64,000 bases of DNA from Hyparrhenia diplandra (GCA_015847255.1 JADLZK010008224.1:124001-188000), one strand, 5' to 3'; shown: positions 23,143-35,210, counted from the stretch's first letter. A program made the numbers and translations. The notes: generated from the letters alone by a model not told the origin.

Positions 23143-23415
23143 ACTGATCACATAGAACGACATCTCGAGGTGCTTGAGTGGAAGGATGCACCTGATGCTA
23201 GCTTCATCAGAGCACTGCGGTCGTACCAACGTCTTGAGAAAGCCGATTTTTCTATCGGCAGCGCGGGTGCCAGCATGTTTGAGGTAGAGAAAGTGGAAGC
23301 AGCTCTCAGACATGCAGCTGAGGTTCATCCTAACCACCCGACTATCCAACTGATCAGAATGTACACCGACGAAACAGACTCTTCATCTGACTATGCAGAA
23401 ACAGAGGAAACACAG
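23143..23415 (+). CDS. CNL-A C-terminal module exon 6 (last)
   Basis: Begins TDHIERHLEVLEWKDAPDA after CTCAG, with YQRLEKADFSIGSAGASM, FEVEKVEAALRHAAEVHPNH and TIQLIRMYTDE. Unlike modules 1-5 it continues with an acidic Ser-rich stretch (TDSSSDYAETEETQ) to CAG|GTAGTT, as in the single modules of CNL-B and CNL-C. It has 91 codons, phase 0-0. The Cys of the motif is replaced (IGSAGA). This longer ending identifies it as the ancestral last module. Confidence 0.65.
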
Positions 23416-23510
23416 GTAGTTGCTTGGATTGAACTTTTTCACTAGTCAATGCAAACCTTAGCTTTGAGTATATAACATTCCACCAACGCTTATTTTTCCT
23501 TCCCACCCAG

Positions 23511-23573
23511 CTGGACGACGATCATGATTATTCACCAGATAATTTGCTTTGTAAACTCCAGCTCGGGAATTGA
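23511..23573 (+). CDS. CNL-A acidic tail exon
   Basis: After a 95-nt intron ending TTCCCACCCAG, CTGGACGACGATCATGATTA opens LDDDHDYSPDNLLCKLQLGN and a TGA stop. The same exon occurs in CNL-B and CNL-C and as a relic at 9102. Conservation at matching distance from the last module in every copy supports it as the true C-terminus. Confidence 0.6.
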   Translation: MDDDHDYSPDNLLCKLQLGN

Positions 23574-24850
23574 TTACTCTGTTTGTCCGATCCTTCCTGT
23601 CCGGCAGGTATGTCATATGTGGATGCTAATCTACATCAATTTTGATTACTCTAGTTACCAAGATTCACCGCTATGATTGATAGATTTTATGATGCAAAGA
23701 GCTCATAGATACACGGTCTTACCTTAGTAAAGTGTAACTCTGAATGTGCAAACTGAAGGGTATTGGGGCCCAAATACGTTTACAATTGTATAAAGCATGC
23801 ACGTCACTACGTCAGCACGTGTATGCATTAGGCACCACTTTTATTTGGCAGGTGCTCAATCAGTTTCCGCTCAGTTTATTTTCTTTTTATTTTAGTTAAT
23901 TGTACACATCCACGTTCGATGATTGTGCTGAATAGCTAACCACTGAAACGCAACATGAATGCTAATCAAACCGATTTGGAAAGTCATTATATGGCATCCC
24001 TGACAAAGCTTGCTAATATTTGGAAAATAAATGTTAACCGGTTGGTCTCATAAAAACATATACAGTTCTTAATTAAGAAGATTTTCAGTGAAATGAAAAT
24101 AATCAAAGCAACATTGGAAACAAATATATCATGCACCTGGGTGGCTCATGTGTTAACCATGTAAGTACTTTTTGCTAAATTTAGTTGTTTTGGATGTGGA
24201 TTAGGCGTGTTACATGGCAAAACCATCTTCTATCACCATGCTCTGCTATAAGAAATTTTTTGTGATTATATTTGCCTTTACATGGTTGCTCCATCAATTG
24301 CATTTCAACTTATTTAGTATGCACATCTGTATCTCAGGTAAAAGGAGCTGTTTAAGTACTGAAGGAGACATTATAGTACCGTTCAGCAAGATGATTACAA
24401 GCATTGGAAGAGCTCGTTTGATCTGTGGTTCTTAGCCTAAAATCACATTGCAGAGGCAGCAGATGGACCACAAGTGATGCAGTTTATGTGTGAACTTTAT
24501 TTGTCTTCACCTTTTGCATTCCAAAAATAAAATAAAGCCGTCTTTGTTTTCATAAGAAAGGTCGATCATATATTTCTTCGTCGTTTTTGCTCACAGACTT
24601 TGTGTGAACTATATTTTCTGCAACATGGGCATGTATTTCCTTGGAGACGAGCATGAGAGTTTGTATGTGAACTATGTTTACCTTTTTTTCTGAGACGAGT
24701 TATTATTATGTATTTGCTTGAAAGACAGAATGTGGGATAATTTCCCTGAAAATAATATTGAGAGTGTTTGGACTCTAATTTATTAAATGAAGTGGTCTTC
24801 CTGGATAAGATTTTTGCTTAGGCTAGGTTAAGATTTTTGCACAATTGCAC
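23574..24850 (+). repeat. 3' flank of CNL-A shared with CNL-B and CNL-C
   Basis: Blocks such as GAAGGGTATTGGGGCCCAAA, AACCGATTTGGAAAGTC, TTGCACTTCAACTTATTTA-type sequence and CACATCTGTATCTCAGGTAA recur in the same order after CNL-B (54712-55960) and CNL-C (62700-63665). The duplicated unit therefore extends over 1 kb beyond the stop codon. No coding similarity is seen in it. Confidence 0.75.
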
Positions 24851-26340
24851 TTATACGTTCACAGTACTGATGAGCTGTTGCTACTCGCTCATGTGGCTTG
24901 CGCGCTCGGACGCAATACCTCCAGCTCTAGCTCCAAGTTCCAGCCCAGCCTTGCTGCTCCTCGTCTGAGGATCAGGGTCGTCTCGATCAGGGACGGTGAC
25001 AAAAATGGTGTATTTGATGATGACGTACTACTGCGCGTATGTGCTTCCAAACATCCGGGGAGGATGGGAGGACACCTTCCATTCTGCACTGACGAGTCTG
25101 AGATGCTGTGCGTGGCTGCGTGCATGTAAAACGAACGATGCAATGCGACAGTCAAAGAGCTGGATGTGGCCTCAACTGGTGGATCCTTTGTTCCCTTGAG
25201 CAAGCGAGACGCGAGGAAGCCAAGGTAAGATGTGCGGCAGCAGCATGATGAGGGAACAGAGCACTTGTTGTACATTAGCCGGAGCAGAGGACTCAGTGCA
25301 AGCATTCTCTGATAAATTGCAATATTTTTTTTAGAAGGGGCGGCAAAAGCTTTGCCGCGATTTCTATTAGACGAAAAAAAGAAAAAAAGCAAGTGCCAGC
25401 CCAGTTTTTTGACTGGAAACCGGGCTAGAAAAACCATACAATTGTGGAGGGTACCCTACTCCATCTACACACCTAGGTACCAAATCAACTCAACTTGCGC
25501 CACCACTAGCGCCCACTCGACTCAACTTAGGGGAGATCCCCCCCTACCACTTGACACAACAACACCACTCGGATGGGAGAAAATTAACAAGAAGTTCCGC
25601 TCGGTTGGATTGGGTCATCAACACGAGCCTCCATCCACAACAACCGGTCGGATTGGGACATCGACACAACACCCACAACACAAACTACACCACCACCACC
25701 TGGGAGAGGAGATGAAAGCAGACCGTCGAAACCTGCGCCGTCGTTGTCAACGCTGTGCCGCAGCCCGCTGCAAGCCCGGGCGGCTACCAACACTCCTCCT
25801 CCACGGGACCATCGTCCCCGAGCCGCACACGCATGATCGTCGATCCCTCTGCTCCAGCGTTGCATCAGCCGAATAATCTCGTCACGGCACCAATGAAAAC
25901 CACTGATCTTGGCTACTCAGTGTGGGGGCCTCGCCTCACCCACCGACTCACTCCACTAAACCACTACTAAACCACTGCCCAAGACCAGATATCTGAAACC
26001 GCTCGGAGAGCACCACTTCCGCTCAGCCATCACCGAGATCACCACAGCACCATACGCAACAGCTCAAGACCTCCAGCACCCATGGACCCTCTGCACCTCG
26101 CCGCCAACACCAAGACCAAGGCACACCTCCTATGCCGCTGCGCGCGGGCCAACCAAACCACCTCCCACCCTGCCACAAGCTGAGATGAGTCTCGAGAAGC
26201 GACGCCTCCAAGGAGAACGCGACGCCAAAGGCGCCGCCGTCGCTCGTCCAGAAGACTGGACCGGTGCGTTTGGGCACTTGAGCAAGAAGAGCTTGTCAAG
26301 CTTGTATGCGAGCGGGAGACTGAGAGCTAGTCGGCAATAG
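24851..26340. other. Intergenic; LINE-like 3' tail and unassigned sequence
   Basis: Near 25325-25365 a T run followed by AGAAGGGGCGGCAAAAGC reads on the minus strand as a LINE-type 3' end (GGCAAAGCTTTTGCCGCC, then A tail). The sequence to its right (25440-26300), rich in CACCACC-type repeats, may be the rest of that element. No domain could be read on either strand. Confidence 0.35.
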
Positions 26341-26528
26341 GATCAGTTGTAGCTGCTGCTTGAGACAAGACATGCGATTTCCATGGTGCTTCCGCGCGCA
26401 ATAGTCTTGGAGGTGTTGGCATGAAGGGGATGACTGTCAATAGCAAGCTTGATGATATTTAAACTATTTTTAGTTAATGACGAAATAGAATGCATGGCTT
26501 CTTCTTCTTGATCATGCGTGCAATGCAA

Positions 26529-27308
26529 GCACCTTGGCATTCTTTGGACAAGACCCGGTCCGAAACGTTTAAACGCAACAGTGACCTTCATGTTCTTATC
26601 ATCAGTGTATTCGTCGCTGTGGCCAAGCAGTATCGTCTTGTTATGGTTCCTGAGGAGGTTATTGGACAAGGTCACGTTCGTGGAGGCGCCCGTGACGTCG
26701 ATGAGGCCGTCGGCGCAGGCCTCCAGCGTGCAGTGATCCACCCACATTCGTGGAGTGGAAGACGGCGATGGCGTCACCCTCGTCTGAGTGGTCCGACTCC
26801 GACGACGTCCCTGTGCAGGCTTGCAGCCGCGTATGGTGATCCCATGGATGATGACGTCTCTGACGTCTCTCACCACGAAGCAGGTCCCGCCGTCGCCGAC
26901 GACCACGACAGCGCCGCGGCCGTCGATGGTCTTGCGCGAGGCGACGAGCAGCTCGTGCTTCGGCCTTATGGTCATGTCACACGCGAACGTGATCCACAGT
27001 GGCTCCTTCTGGACGAGGCCGTAGCGGAGCGTGCCCGGCGATGGCTTCCTCGGGTCGGCGTCGTCGCTGGGGTCGGTCACCACGTACGTCTTGCCGTTCT
27101 TGCCGCCGATGGTGCCGCGGCCGAAGCCCACCGCGCATTCCGCGAGGCGCTGCCGGTTGTCGGCCCAGCTGGCGTCGCAGCGCCAGCAGTCGTCCACCGG
27201 ATTGCCGCCGCTGCTGCATTTGCCTACCATGGTCGAGGCGTCGATTGGCAATGGAGAAGCGATGAGCAGGTGCAAAAGGGATGTCAAGCATAAGATGAGG
27301 AAGGCCAT
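26529..27308 (-). pseudogene. Truncated pectate lyase (PL1 family)
   Basis: From the ATG at 27308 the minus strand reads a signal peptide (MAFLILCLTSLLHLLIA), then GKCSSGGNPVDDCWRCD, FGRGTIGGKNGKTYVVTD, PGTLRYGLVQKEPLWI and TIDGRGAVVVVG. Further on come WVDHCTLEACADGLID, LSNNLLRNHNKTILLGHSD and FGPGLVQRMPR. These are the calcium-binding and catalytic regions of the beta-helix that cleaves pectate by beta-elimination in the cell wall. Between GCKPA and WVDHC (about 26755-26830) the frame is shifted and later restored, giving about 18 wrong residues. Similarity stops after RMPRC at 26529, so the C-terminal third is missing and the frame runs on to 26343 through unrelated sequence. It is nonfunctional as it stands. 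Confidence 0.8.
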
Positions 27309-28409
27309 TGTTTTGTTGAGAGATGACACAATGTTGACTGAACCTTGTGCCAATGAGTAGGTTAGGATTGCAACTTATCTTTCGATTGTTTTGCAAACGC
27401 ACGAGGGCCCATTTCTGTGGTTGCCGTGCGCACAGGATGTCGTGGCCGAGAATAGCTCACCATGGACCTGTGTACGCGGTCTTGAGCCTAGCACGGCACA
27501 CGGTAGATGAACCATGCCATAAATATGTTGTGCCAGCCTGACTAGCTAGCCTGCCGGCCCGCACCAAGAATGAAAATAGCACTGATCTAAGGAATTTAAA
27601 AGGTAGTTGCTAAGAAAAAGAAATTTAAAAGATATCAGTTACCTTAATTACATATAATTTACTTGCATGGTCATATTTGTATGCACACAAGATTTGTTAC
27701 TGCAGAATCAATTCCAGAGAATTATAAGTCCACCAGTTAACCGTAACTGGCCATTAAATAAGCAATTGAAGAAGGATTAATAGTGTCAAGCCTTAGGAAA
27801 TAAAGCAAGTCTCGGGTTCTCTAGTGCCAAGTTTCTCTCAGCCATAGCATATATGCAAAAGCTGATCAGTAGGTGCAAGCAGCTGCGTGTAAGTTTCTAG
27901 CATTTTAAGCTTTGTCTGTTCACGAGCTGCTTTATGATTAATTGACGCAGCTTTGCTAAATTTCTCTAGTGCAAGCTTAGCCAATCTCCTTATTGACGCA
28001 ACTTTGCTAAACTTCAATCCGTCATCTTCTATCTGCCTGTCCTTTTTCAACTCGGAGTAACCCATTTCCATTAGCAACGGAAATACAAAGAGTTTAGACG
28101 ATACAAAACAGCTAAAGAGTAGGCAGAGGTACGCCTAACATAAGAGGAAAAAGCTGCATAGCAGCACCAACCGGCAACCTACGAAAAGCAACATCGTTGT
28201 CTAAGCTTCAGCAACCAAAACAGTCATAGAGTTACAGTCATTTCATCGACATTACATAACTCGATAGGCATTGAGAAACCGGAGTTGATTGCTTCAACAG
28301 CATCACTCAGAAGGCAACTTCAACTATTTTTTCCAGAAACATGACTTCGACTGCGGCCATCCTCGGACCTTCGTCTGATGCCTATTCCTCCTCGTCCAAC
28401 TCCACATTA
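27309..28409. other. Intergenic, no gene recognised
   Basis: AT-rich for most of its length. A minus-strand frame at 27838-28077 contains ELKKDRQIEDDGLKF and KAASINHKAAREQTKLKM, a charged helical composition with two similar KFSKxASI segments. I could not assign it; transposon-derived sequence is possible. Confidence 0.35.
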
Positions 28410-29474
28410 TCAATCTTGAAGCAGCAGCATATCGATTTGTCTTGCAGTTTGGTCTCTGAGGACATCTTTGGCAATCTTCAGCATTGTATTTGCATTAGAA
28501 ACCCAAAATTCTTTGTCCTCATCTACAAATAGCCCAGACCAATATACCATAAACGAGTGAGCTTGACAGAAAATTTCAACAGGATTCTTAACACCTTTAT
28601 TATAAAAAATAAACCGATTTCTTGCTTTCGAAATGACCAACAAATAGCCCTAATGCCAATTGCATGAAAGTTAGACCCATCAGATATCCAAAAATTACAC
28701 CGTACCATGCCCAACATTGAGCAAAATCTTGTGCAATATTGATGCTCCCACACATAATGCATTGATTGACCATATTACACTTGCTAAAGGACAAGTAAAG
28801 AACAAATGAGAAACTGTTTCTAAGTCATCACAAAATGCACAGCTAGTACTACCATCCCAATTTCTCTTGGTTAAATTTTCTTTAGTCAAAATTGCATCCC
28901 TTGATATTTGCCACAAAAACATTTCTAATCTTTTCAGGGATTTTACTTTTCCAGATAATTCTATATGAAAGGAACCAGACTCTGAAATAGTTAGAAATTC
29001 ATAAAGAGATTTCATAGTAAATGTGTTTTTCTTTCCAAATTTCCAAATGACATTATCTGATTGATTTTTAAAGACAAAGCAATTCATGTCAGCCATAATA
29101 CAATTCCAGCAACTTCTCAAGGCTATATCCAGCCATCTCCTAAAACTGACCTGGGCACCATTTCTAATTTCAAGAACAGATATTATTTTCAGCCAAACCA
29201 AACAAACAGGACACTTATTGCAAAGGGAATCATTGTAAAGCCAAGGATTTAGCCAAAATCTAGTTAAATTGCCCTCACCACATTCCACATCTCTCCCTTG
29301 TAAATAAATTTCTTTCAACTTCAAGAGGTCAGTCCACATAGGAGAATCATTGATTTTATGAGTAACTTCATGAATATTCTTGTTTTTCATGTATTTGTAT
29401 TGAATAATGGTTTGCCACAATCCTTTTTCCCTTTCCAATCTCCACCACCATTTATATAACAAACTGATATTCAT
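28410..29474 (-). pseudogene. LINE relic: zf-RVT and following region
   Basis: A minus-strand frame from 29474 carries LLYKWWWRLEREKGLW, GRDVECGEGNLTRFWLNPWL, EMFLWQISRDAILTKENL and then CAFCDDLETVSHLFFTCPLA, the Cys/His cluster of the zf-RVT domain that follows reverse transcriptase in plant LINEs. Shifted frames at 28410-28643 continue with FMVYWSGLFVDEDKEFW, as in the same family. The polymerase is absent. Frameshifts near 28700 and the lack of the 5' part show a truncated dead copy. Confidence 0.75.
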
Positions 29475-29871
29475 TTCCCACCTTTACGGACCAAATGCTA
29501 CCTCCCCGGGTAGCCATCCACGCCACCGCAATTATTTGATTGGCTCCCCGTTTTACCGTCCACACCCGATTGGCTGATTCAGATTCGCCCACGGTGCTCC
29601 TGCCCCGTGATTCCTCACCATTGGCCGGGATTGTTTTTCAAAAGGATCCCTATGTTTCTTTGAAATCGCGTTTCAGTCCGCGCATACCCCTCCTCTACTA
29701 TTTCTATACCCAGATTTCTTACGTTTGCACCCCTATATTATTAAAATCCTACACCTGAAGAAGAAGAAATTTCGATTTCGTGGCACTTTTTACGTTTACC
29801 CTCCCGGATGCGAATTTTGCAAAAAACCCCGCTTCAGCCTCCCAAATATATACGCCTCTCTCCCTTTCTTC

Positions 29872-29902
<31 letters not shown>

Positions 29903-30162
29903 CTCCCTCCCGGTCTCTCCTCCTTCTCCCTCTCCGTCCCGACACAGGCGAGTAGGGGGGCGGGGCGGCGGGGGGGGGCGCGCAAGCAAAGCGGCGGCTT
30001 CCTCCCCTCGCGCCGCCCTCCTCCCTCCCCCCCCTCCCCCCTCCCGGCGTGACCTCTTCTTCCTCTCCCTCATCCTACAGGGAAACCCTAGGCGCCCCGT
30101 CCCGGCCCGCCAGCGAGGGGCTCCAGGCACGGCCAGCCGCCGCCGTGCGCGGCCGGCCACCG
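29475..30162. other. Low-complexity stretch before the unrecognised split gene
   Basis: It contains pyrimidine-rich sequence, an A run of about 23 (29877-29900), a G-rich patch (29955-29980) and GAAACCCTAG, which in plants often lies in 5' leaders. CCAAATGCTAC with a following GATTGGCTCC occurs at 29490 and again at 30521. No coding similarity was found. Confidence 0.4.
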
Positions 30163-33100
30163 ATGGTGGCTGCCGGCATGGCTACACCCCCGGCGCGACC
30201 TTCTCCGGCTGGTTCGTGTCCGCTATCGCGGCTTATTTGTGAAACCCTAGCTTCTTGTTCTTCACGGCGGCGCTTCCCTCCGTCTCGATCGACCCTCGTC
30301 GCGGCGCGGATTATGGATTTTTTTTTGTTAAATCCAGGTGATGCGTTCCTCATCGGTTGTGATATGATGTTCTCTGCATTTGCCATTTGTCGGTTTCCAC
30401 CTTTTTTTCCGCCTGTGATGAAAATTTTTATACCAATTGCAAGGATATGATCTGATGTTTGTTGGCTCGTGAGGTACTGGGCATGTCTTTGTATTTGTTT
30501 TGCAAACCTGTACACATAGGCCAAATGCTACGCCTCTGGTGAGGCTATTCACCTCGTCCAAATTCAGCGATTGGCTCCCTTCAGCTGCGGCCGCTGTAGG
30601 TTCGCCCCGTGATGGTGTTGTTATTGGTCCGGACTTTTTTCTCGAAATGGGCATAGCCACGTTAGCAAAATTATTTTTGGTCATTGCAACATAGTTTGGA
30701 TCTCCAGATCTGCCAACATGCCTTTAAGCTCCGAGTTGATGAACAAATGATGATTAAAAGATTACTGAGGCCCCTAGGAATACTGTCTTCTTTCAAAAAA
30801 AAATTCCTTATGTTACTCCTTGCTGCAGCAAGAAATCCATAAAGAACACTTCTTGATTATGATGTCCAATAATCTCTATCTGAAATATCTTTTATGTTAT
30901 ACATTGTCACCAAATATTGTTTGCAGTCCATTATGTTTCAACTATCTTTGCTGACTAATGAACTTCATTGCAGACAACAGTTGTCCTGCTATTCCCTAAG
31001 CATCCTACAGATTGTGCCAAACCCATGGTTTACCTAGATATGCTGCATGAACTGTTACTCAAGCATGTACAATCAACCAAGCAGGTGAGAGCATTCAACC
31101 TCTCACACATTTACTTGGTTGTCTACACATGGTTCTACCAAAGCATTACATTGCATCTATTTAGCATAAGTTCATTATTCCTTTTTAGGGTGCACTGTAA
31201 TCTGCCAAATGCTTTAGTTTTAATAAATGCTTAACAAATAAGATTTTTCCCTTCAAGATCTGATGCTCAAAACATTTTCTCCTCGTGTTTGAATTGGAAA
31301 TAAAAATATGTATACCAGCCAATAGCACAGACTCTTCAGATTGATTCTAGAAATTAGGTTACATTCACCTTCGGCTAGACCATTTCTGTAGGCCTTTCCT
31401 TCCTGCCAAGTCTTGAGTTGTCCTGTATATTTGTTTAGAAGTATTTATTTATTTTGTCAGCATGTGTCCTTGCAGTGTTGACGTATGGTTTCCCTATTTT
31501 CGTTTCCATTTTGTAGCTATTTTTTCTTAAACAAATCTCTTATGGTTGCTATCCAATTAGTGCTTTCTTCTCTGTTATTTTGGGTCTGGTGACAGTCTCA
31601 ACAAAACAATCCTCTATTTTTCTGGTTGTGCTTCCTTCTGCAAGAAAGATTTGGACTGTTTGAAACCTGTTGTTTCTTATCTATTCAGTGACATGGTACA
31701 TGACTGGAATTAGTTCTATATTATAGGACTTGAGCTTCTATTCTAGATATGCATTGCTTGTGTGTCCGTGTGTGAATGATGGTGTCAAAAGACAGCTCTA
31801 CTAAACCTTCATAAACATTTTTGATATGCATTCGATTGAAAGATTTGGAGGTTGGAGGGTTTTCCATTTGCTCACCAGGATCTGGATATTTTAATTCTAA
31901 TTAAATGCAGACCATGAAAACTATATGGTCCTTTCAGCAAGCTAGGAATACATAGATATGGTAAGTTCCATTACCTTACTTCTTTTAGTTCCTCCTATAT
32001 ATGGTGACTCAAAAAAACACATTAATACTCATGGTTGATGGTCAGTGTGGGAAAAAGAAAATATACAGCAGTGCTCATGCAGTGTCAGTACCTGAGATTG
32101 TTCATTAACTTCTATATTTTACGTTAAGTGGTTCATCTTTTGAATTGTCAATGGTCTACAACTGATGCCTGTATTATGCAGTATATATTTGGTCCCCTTA
32201 GATACATATGTGGCAATGGCACCTCGAAAGAGAATTACACCAATGTTGTGTTTGAAGATGCAGGGTCTCCGATTCAGCACGCTTCGTTCCAACTTTGTGA
32301 TTATTTGTTTGTCTTTGCCCAGTTCATGATTAGTGTTTCAAAAATGTTTCTTGCAGCAAATTAATCCTCTATTTTCCTGGTACTTTGTAGGCTCTAAATG
32401 CAAGCCTTTAAAAAGGGCTTCCTACTACTATTTTAGTAGATGACACTATCATTCTCTCTTCTTTTGGGTTTGGTGACAGCCTCGACAAATTAATCCTCTA
32501 TTTTTTTGGTACTTTGTAGGCTCTAAATGCAAGGCTTCAAAAATGGTTTCCTACTACTTTTTTAGTGCCATTACATATGACACTATCAGAGACGATGCTG
32601 GTGGACATGGAGTGTGAAATATTACTGATTTAGATAATAGACAGAAGCAATAAATACCCTGGAAAGTACAGTAATCAGGCCTCTAAAATTTCATATGTTG
32701 AATGCTATGTTTCCTTGCTATCGTGTTAGTATTTCAGGTACTTTCTGTGTTACTGTCATATGTACACTATAAGCCAAAAATGAAACACTATCAGAGACGA
32801 TGCTGATAGTATTTCAGGTAGTTCCCATCCAGTCATGTCATGTGTGTTAGTGTTTAATTTTTAGCTTATAATTATTTGCTATGTTTCTTATCTGGAATCA
32901 AGAAAAGGAAACAATATTGCCCCCTTTGCTATTTACAATCTAACGGTCTGGTTCTTGTCAGCTCCAACAGGACAAACCATGGCTGAGTATAACAACGACA
33001 TGACAATGGTTTTAAATATTACCCCCTTGCTATTTACAATCTAATGGTCTGGTTCTTGTCAGCTCCAACAGGACAAACCATGCCTGAGTATAACAATGAC

Positions 33101-34723
33101 ATGGCAATGGTTCTACGTTCTGCATGAATTTTATTTTTCAAGACATACTTATTGTTATTATTGGTATTTAGTATGTACATTTATGAATTGCAGGCACGGT
33201 CGGACAGTGGCTTCTTGAACTTTTTGTTAATTGCTACAAAGTTTACTCTTTGGTGATTTCCAGCAACCGATGGTTAGTTTAACCTCCTTCTCCTTTGGTT
33301 GATTCTTTTTAATGTGTGAGTGTCCACCTAGCTGAATGTACTTTCGGTCTGTTCAGTTAACTAAATCTATCGTCAGTTCAGGTTTAGAAATAGTTTATCT
33401 TCCTCAGTTATATGACTCTGCCCTATTGCTTTTCACTTTGTAATATTTTCAGCTTTTTCACCAAAATTCATTGGATCTGTCATGTTCCATGTTCATGCAA
33501 CCATCGTCATGCTGCTCTACTACAAATACGTGTGCTGACAGATATCTACATTGATTTAGGTTTATTCCCAAATTAACTCTGAGGTCACCAAGTTTGCCAA
33601 AATGTAGAGATGTGTTTGCTGACAAAAGGAAGTCCTCATCAGTGTGAATGTACGCCAGATGCAGATCGAGGTGGTTTTTTCATACCTTTAAATATATTTT
33701 GATTGGTGCCTGCGAGTCCATGCATTGTTACCTAGAAGGCACCTTGTTAGCAGGTTAAGGTGTCACCACATGTTTATATTAGAAGCCTGGAACAGTCCAC
33801 CCAAATCTGTCAGTTCTATTAGTCTATCCTGTAAAAGCTCTTGCATCTTGTGCCTATCCTATAAAGCTCTTGCAGCTTGCCATATTTAGATGTTCTTTTC
33901 TATATTACCTGATTTGAACAATTGAATTGTTGGATGACTTCCAAATAAAGGCAGTAAATATGACATCTGATAAAATTGGCCTGAAGTGTCGAGTTTGATG
34001 TTTGAATTCATAGAGATAGGCGATACAACTTACTATATGATCAGTAGGATTATGTATCCATAGACGCGATACTTATCCCTCCTAAATCAATTTACTTAAA
34101 ATATAAACTGCCATGTGAGTGTAGTCTGATGAATAGGAGATTTTCAAGTAGCCCACCTCTGCTTACAATTTGACTAACTTTTCATCAACAATAATTGGTA
34201 CAATATTACGGCTACTGCTGCATCAATGCAACTGCTTCTGTATTTCAGCATTTCAATTAGCATATATTTACTTCTTCAAATTGAGACACCGAATTACTGT
34301 TCTTTTTAAACAGTTGCCTCCTTGCTTTTAAACCCGGCACAAGTAAATGCATTGACAACCAGCGTGTTTACTGCTATAGAAGACCACCACACTGTGGTTC
34401 AAATCTCATACGATGGATTCATGGAGTCCAAGGTACTATGTCCCTAACTATTTCGTAATTCAATCATTATATTCAGTACGTATGCCGTTACACAATAATT
34501 GAATACTCTGATGCATGCTAGATATCTCTCTACTTATGTGCAGGCAACTGAACCAAGTCGATGTATTCTGTTGGTAGAATCATCCGACAATTTGACTACG
34601 AGGACGACCTTCAGACTCCAAGAACAGAACCAAATGCTTCCCTTCATCCATAGACTCCAGCACGCTTTTCCCAGATGTTACTGGACCATTATCTTTTATT
34701 CTAACTTAGCTTACAATGTATAA
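30163..34723 (+). pseudogene. Unrecognised multi-exon gene or captured gene fragment
   Basis: Three exons are supported by borders and protein-like frames. 30974-31084 (CAG| to CAG|GTGAGA) encodes TTVVLLFPKHPTDCAKPM and LDMLHELLLKHVQSTKQ. 34314-34432 (ACAG| to AAG|GTACTA) contains LNPAQVNALTTSVFTAIED and HTVVQISYDGFMESK. 34544-34723 (GTGCAG| to TAA) contains ATEPSRCILLVESSD, then TTFRLQEQNQMLPFIHRLQ. A GC-rich opening ATG at 30163 would give the first exon. I do not recognise the family. The introns are long and AT-rich, with two tandem duplications (32352-32590, 32919-33112). It ends 276 nt before a Helitron terminus, so capture of a host gene segment is plausible. Exon completeness is not established. 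Confidence 0.4.
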
Positions 34724-34972
34724 GTATTTAGATATGCCCTACGTGTATGTACTGTGTATATGAAGACATCTATTATCTAAGCTCGTCCTCATACCCTACC
34801 TGCATAATTATCGAGCTATTATCTACCTGATGGGATATAAATATTTGTACTTATGTATAACTTATGGACACAATATATTATATTATAGTACCTAATGCAG
34901 TGTGGATGTTCAGGTTATAATCTCCATCATCATTCTAGCGATAAAGAACCCCCTGGTCCAACAATCTAGCTC

Positions 34973-34999
34973 GGCGCGCAAATGCGCGCCTTCCACTAG
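34973..34999 (+). mobile_element. Helitron 3' terminus
   Basis: The palindrome GGCGCGCAAATGCGCGCC (34973-34990) is followed after five bases by CTAG (34996-34999) and a host T. A short GC-rich hairpin plus CTRR-T is the diagnostic Helitron 3' end. It is a different family from the end at 14187 but has the same architecture. The 5' end was not located; it would lie to the left, probably before the split gene at 30163. Confidence 0.6.
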
Positions 35000-35006
35000 T
35001 TTTCCT

Positions 35007-35210
35007 TTAACTCTCTAATACCCAAGCCACCCTTCTTTTTACTCTTGCAAATGATTTTCTCTCTGCCTGTCCTATTTGGCTATTCTTGGTTCTTGCTTCA
35101 ATTACCTCAAGTTTTGCACTCAAATCAGACAAAGCATCAATTCCCTTTGTGTTTGCCACACTGCATTCATTTTCAGCTCTCCTATGTCCCATAGGCCGCT
35201 TTTTCTCCAT
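35007..35210 (-). pseudogene. Possible NAM-associated / PIF-type transposon fragment
   Basis: The minus strand encodes KKRPMGHRRAENE followed by LSAKLEVIEARTKNSQIGQ. RPMG followed by a charged helix resembles the domain found in plant NAM-associated proteins that derive from PIF/Harbinger ORF1. The fragment is too short to be sure. Confidence 0.3.

Noticed and set aside
20855..23573. Regular repeats with spacers that could suggest a CRISPR-like or satellite array
   Set aside because: Units are 440-470 bp, carry open frames and splice borders, and match NLR C-terminal exons; it is a plant nuclear gene segment.
24845..25437. Overlapping frames of 94 and 182 codons
   Set aside because: No domain on either strand; partly within a LINE-like tail.
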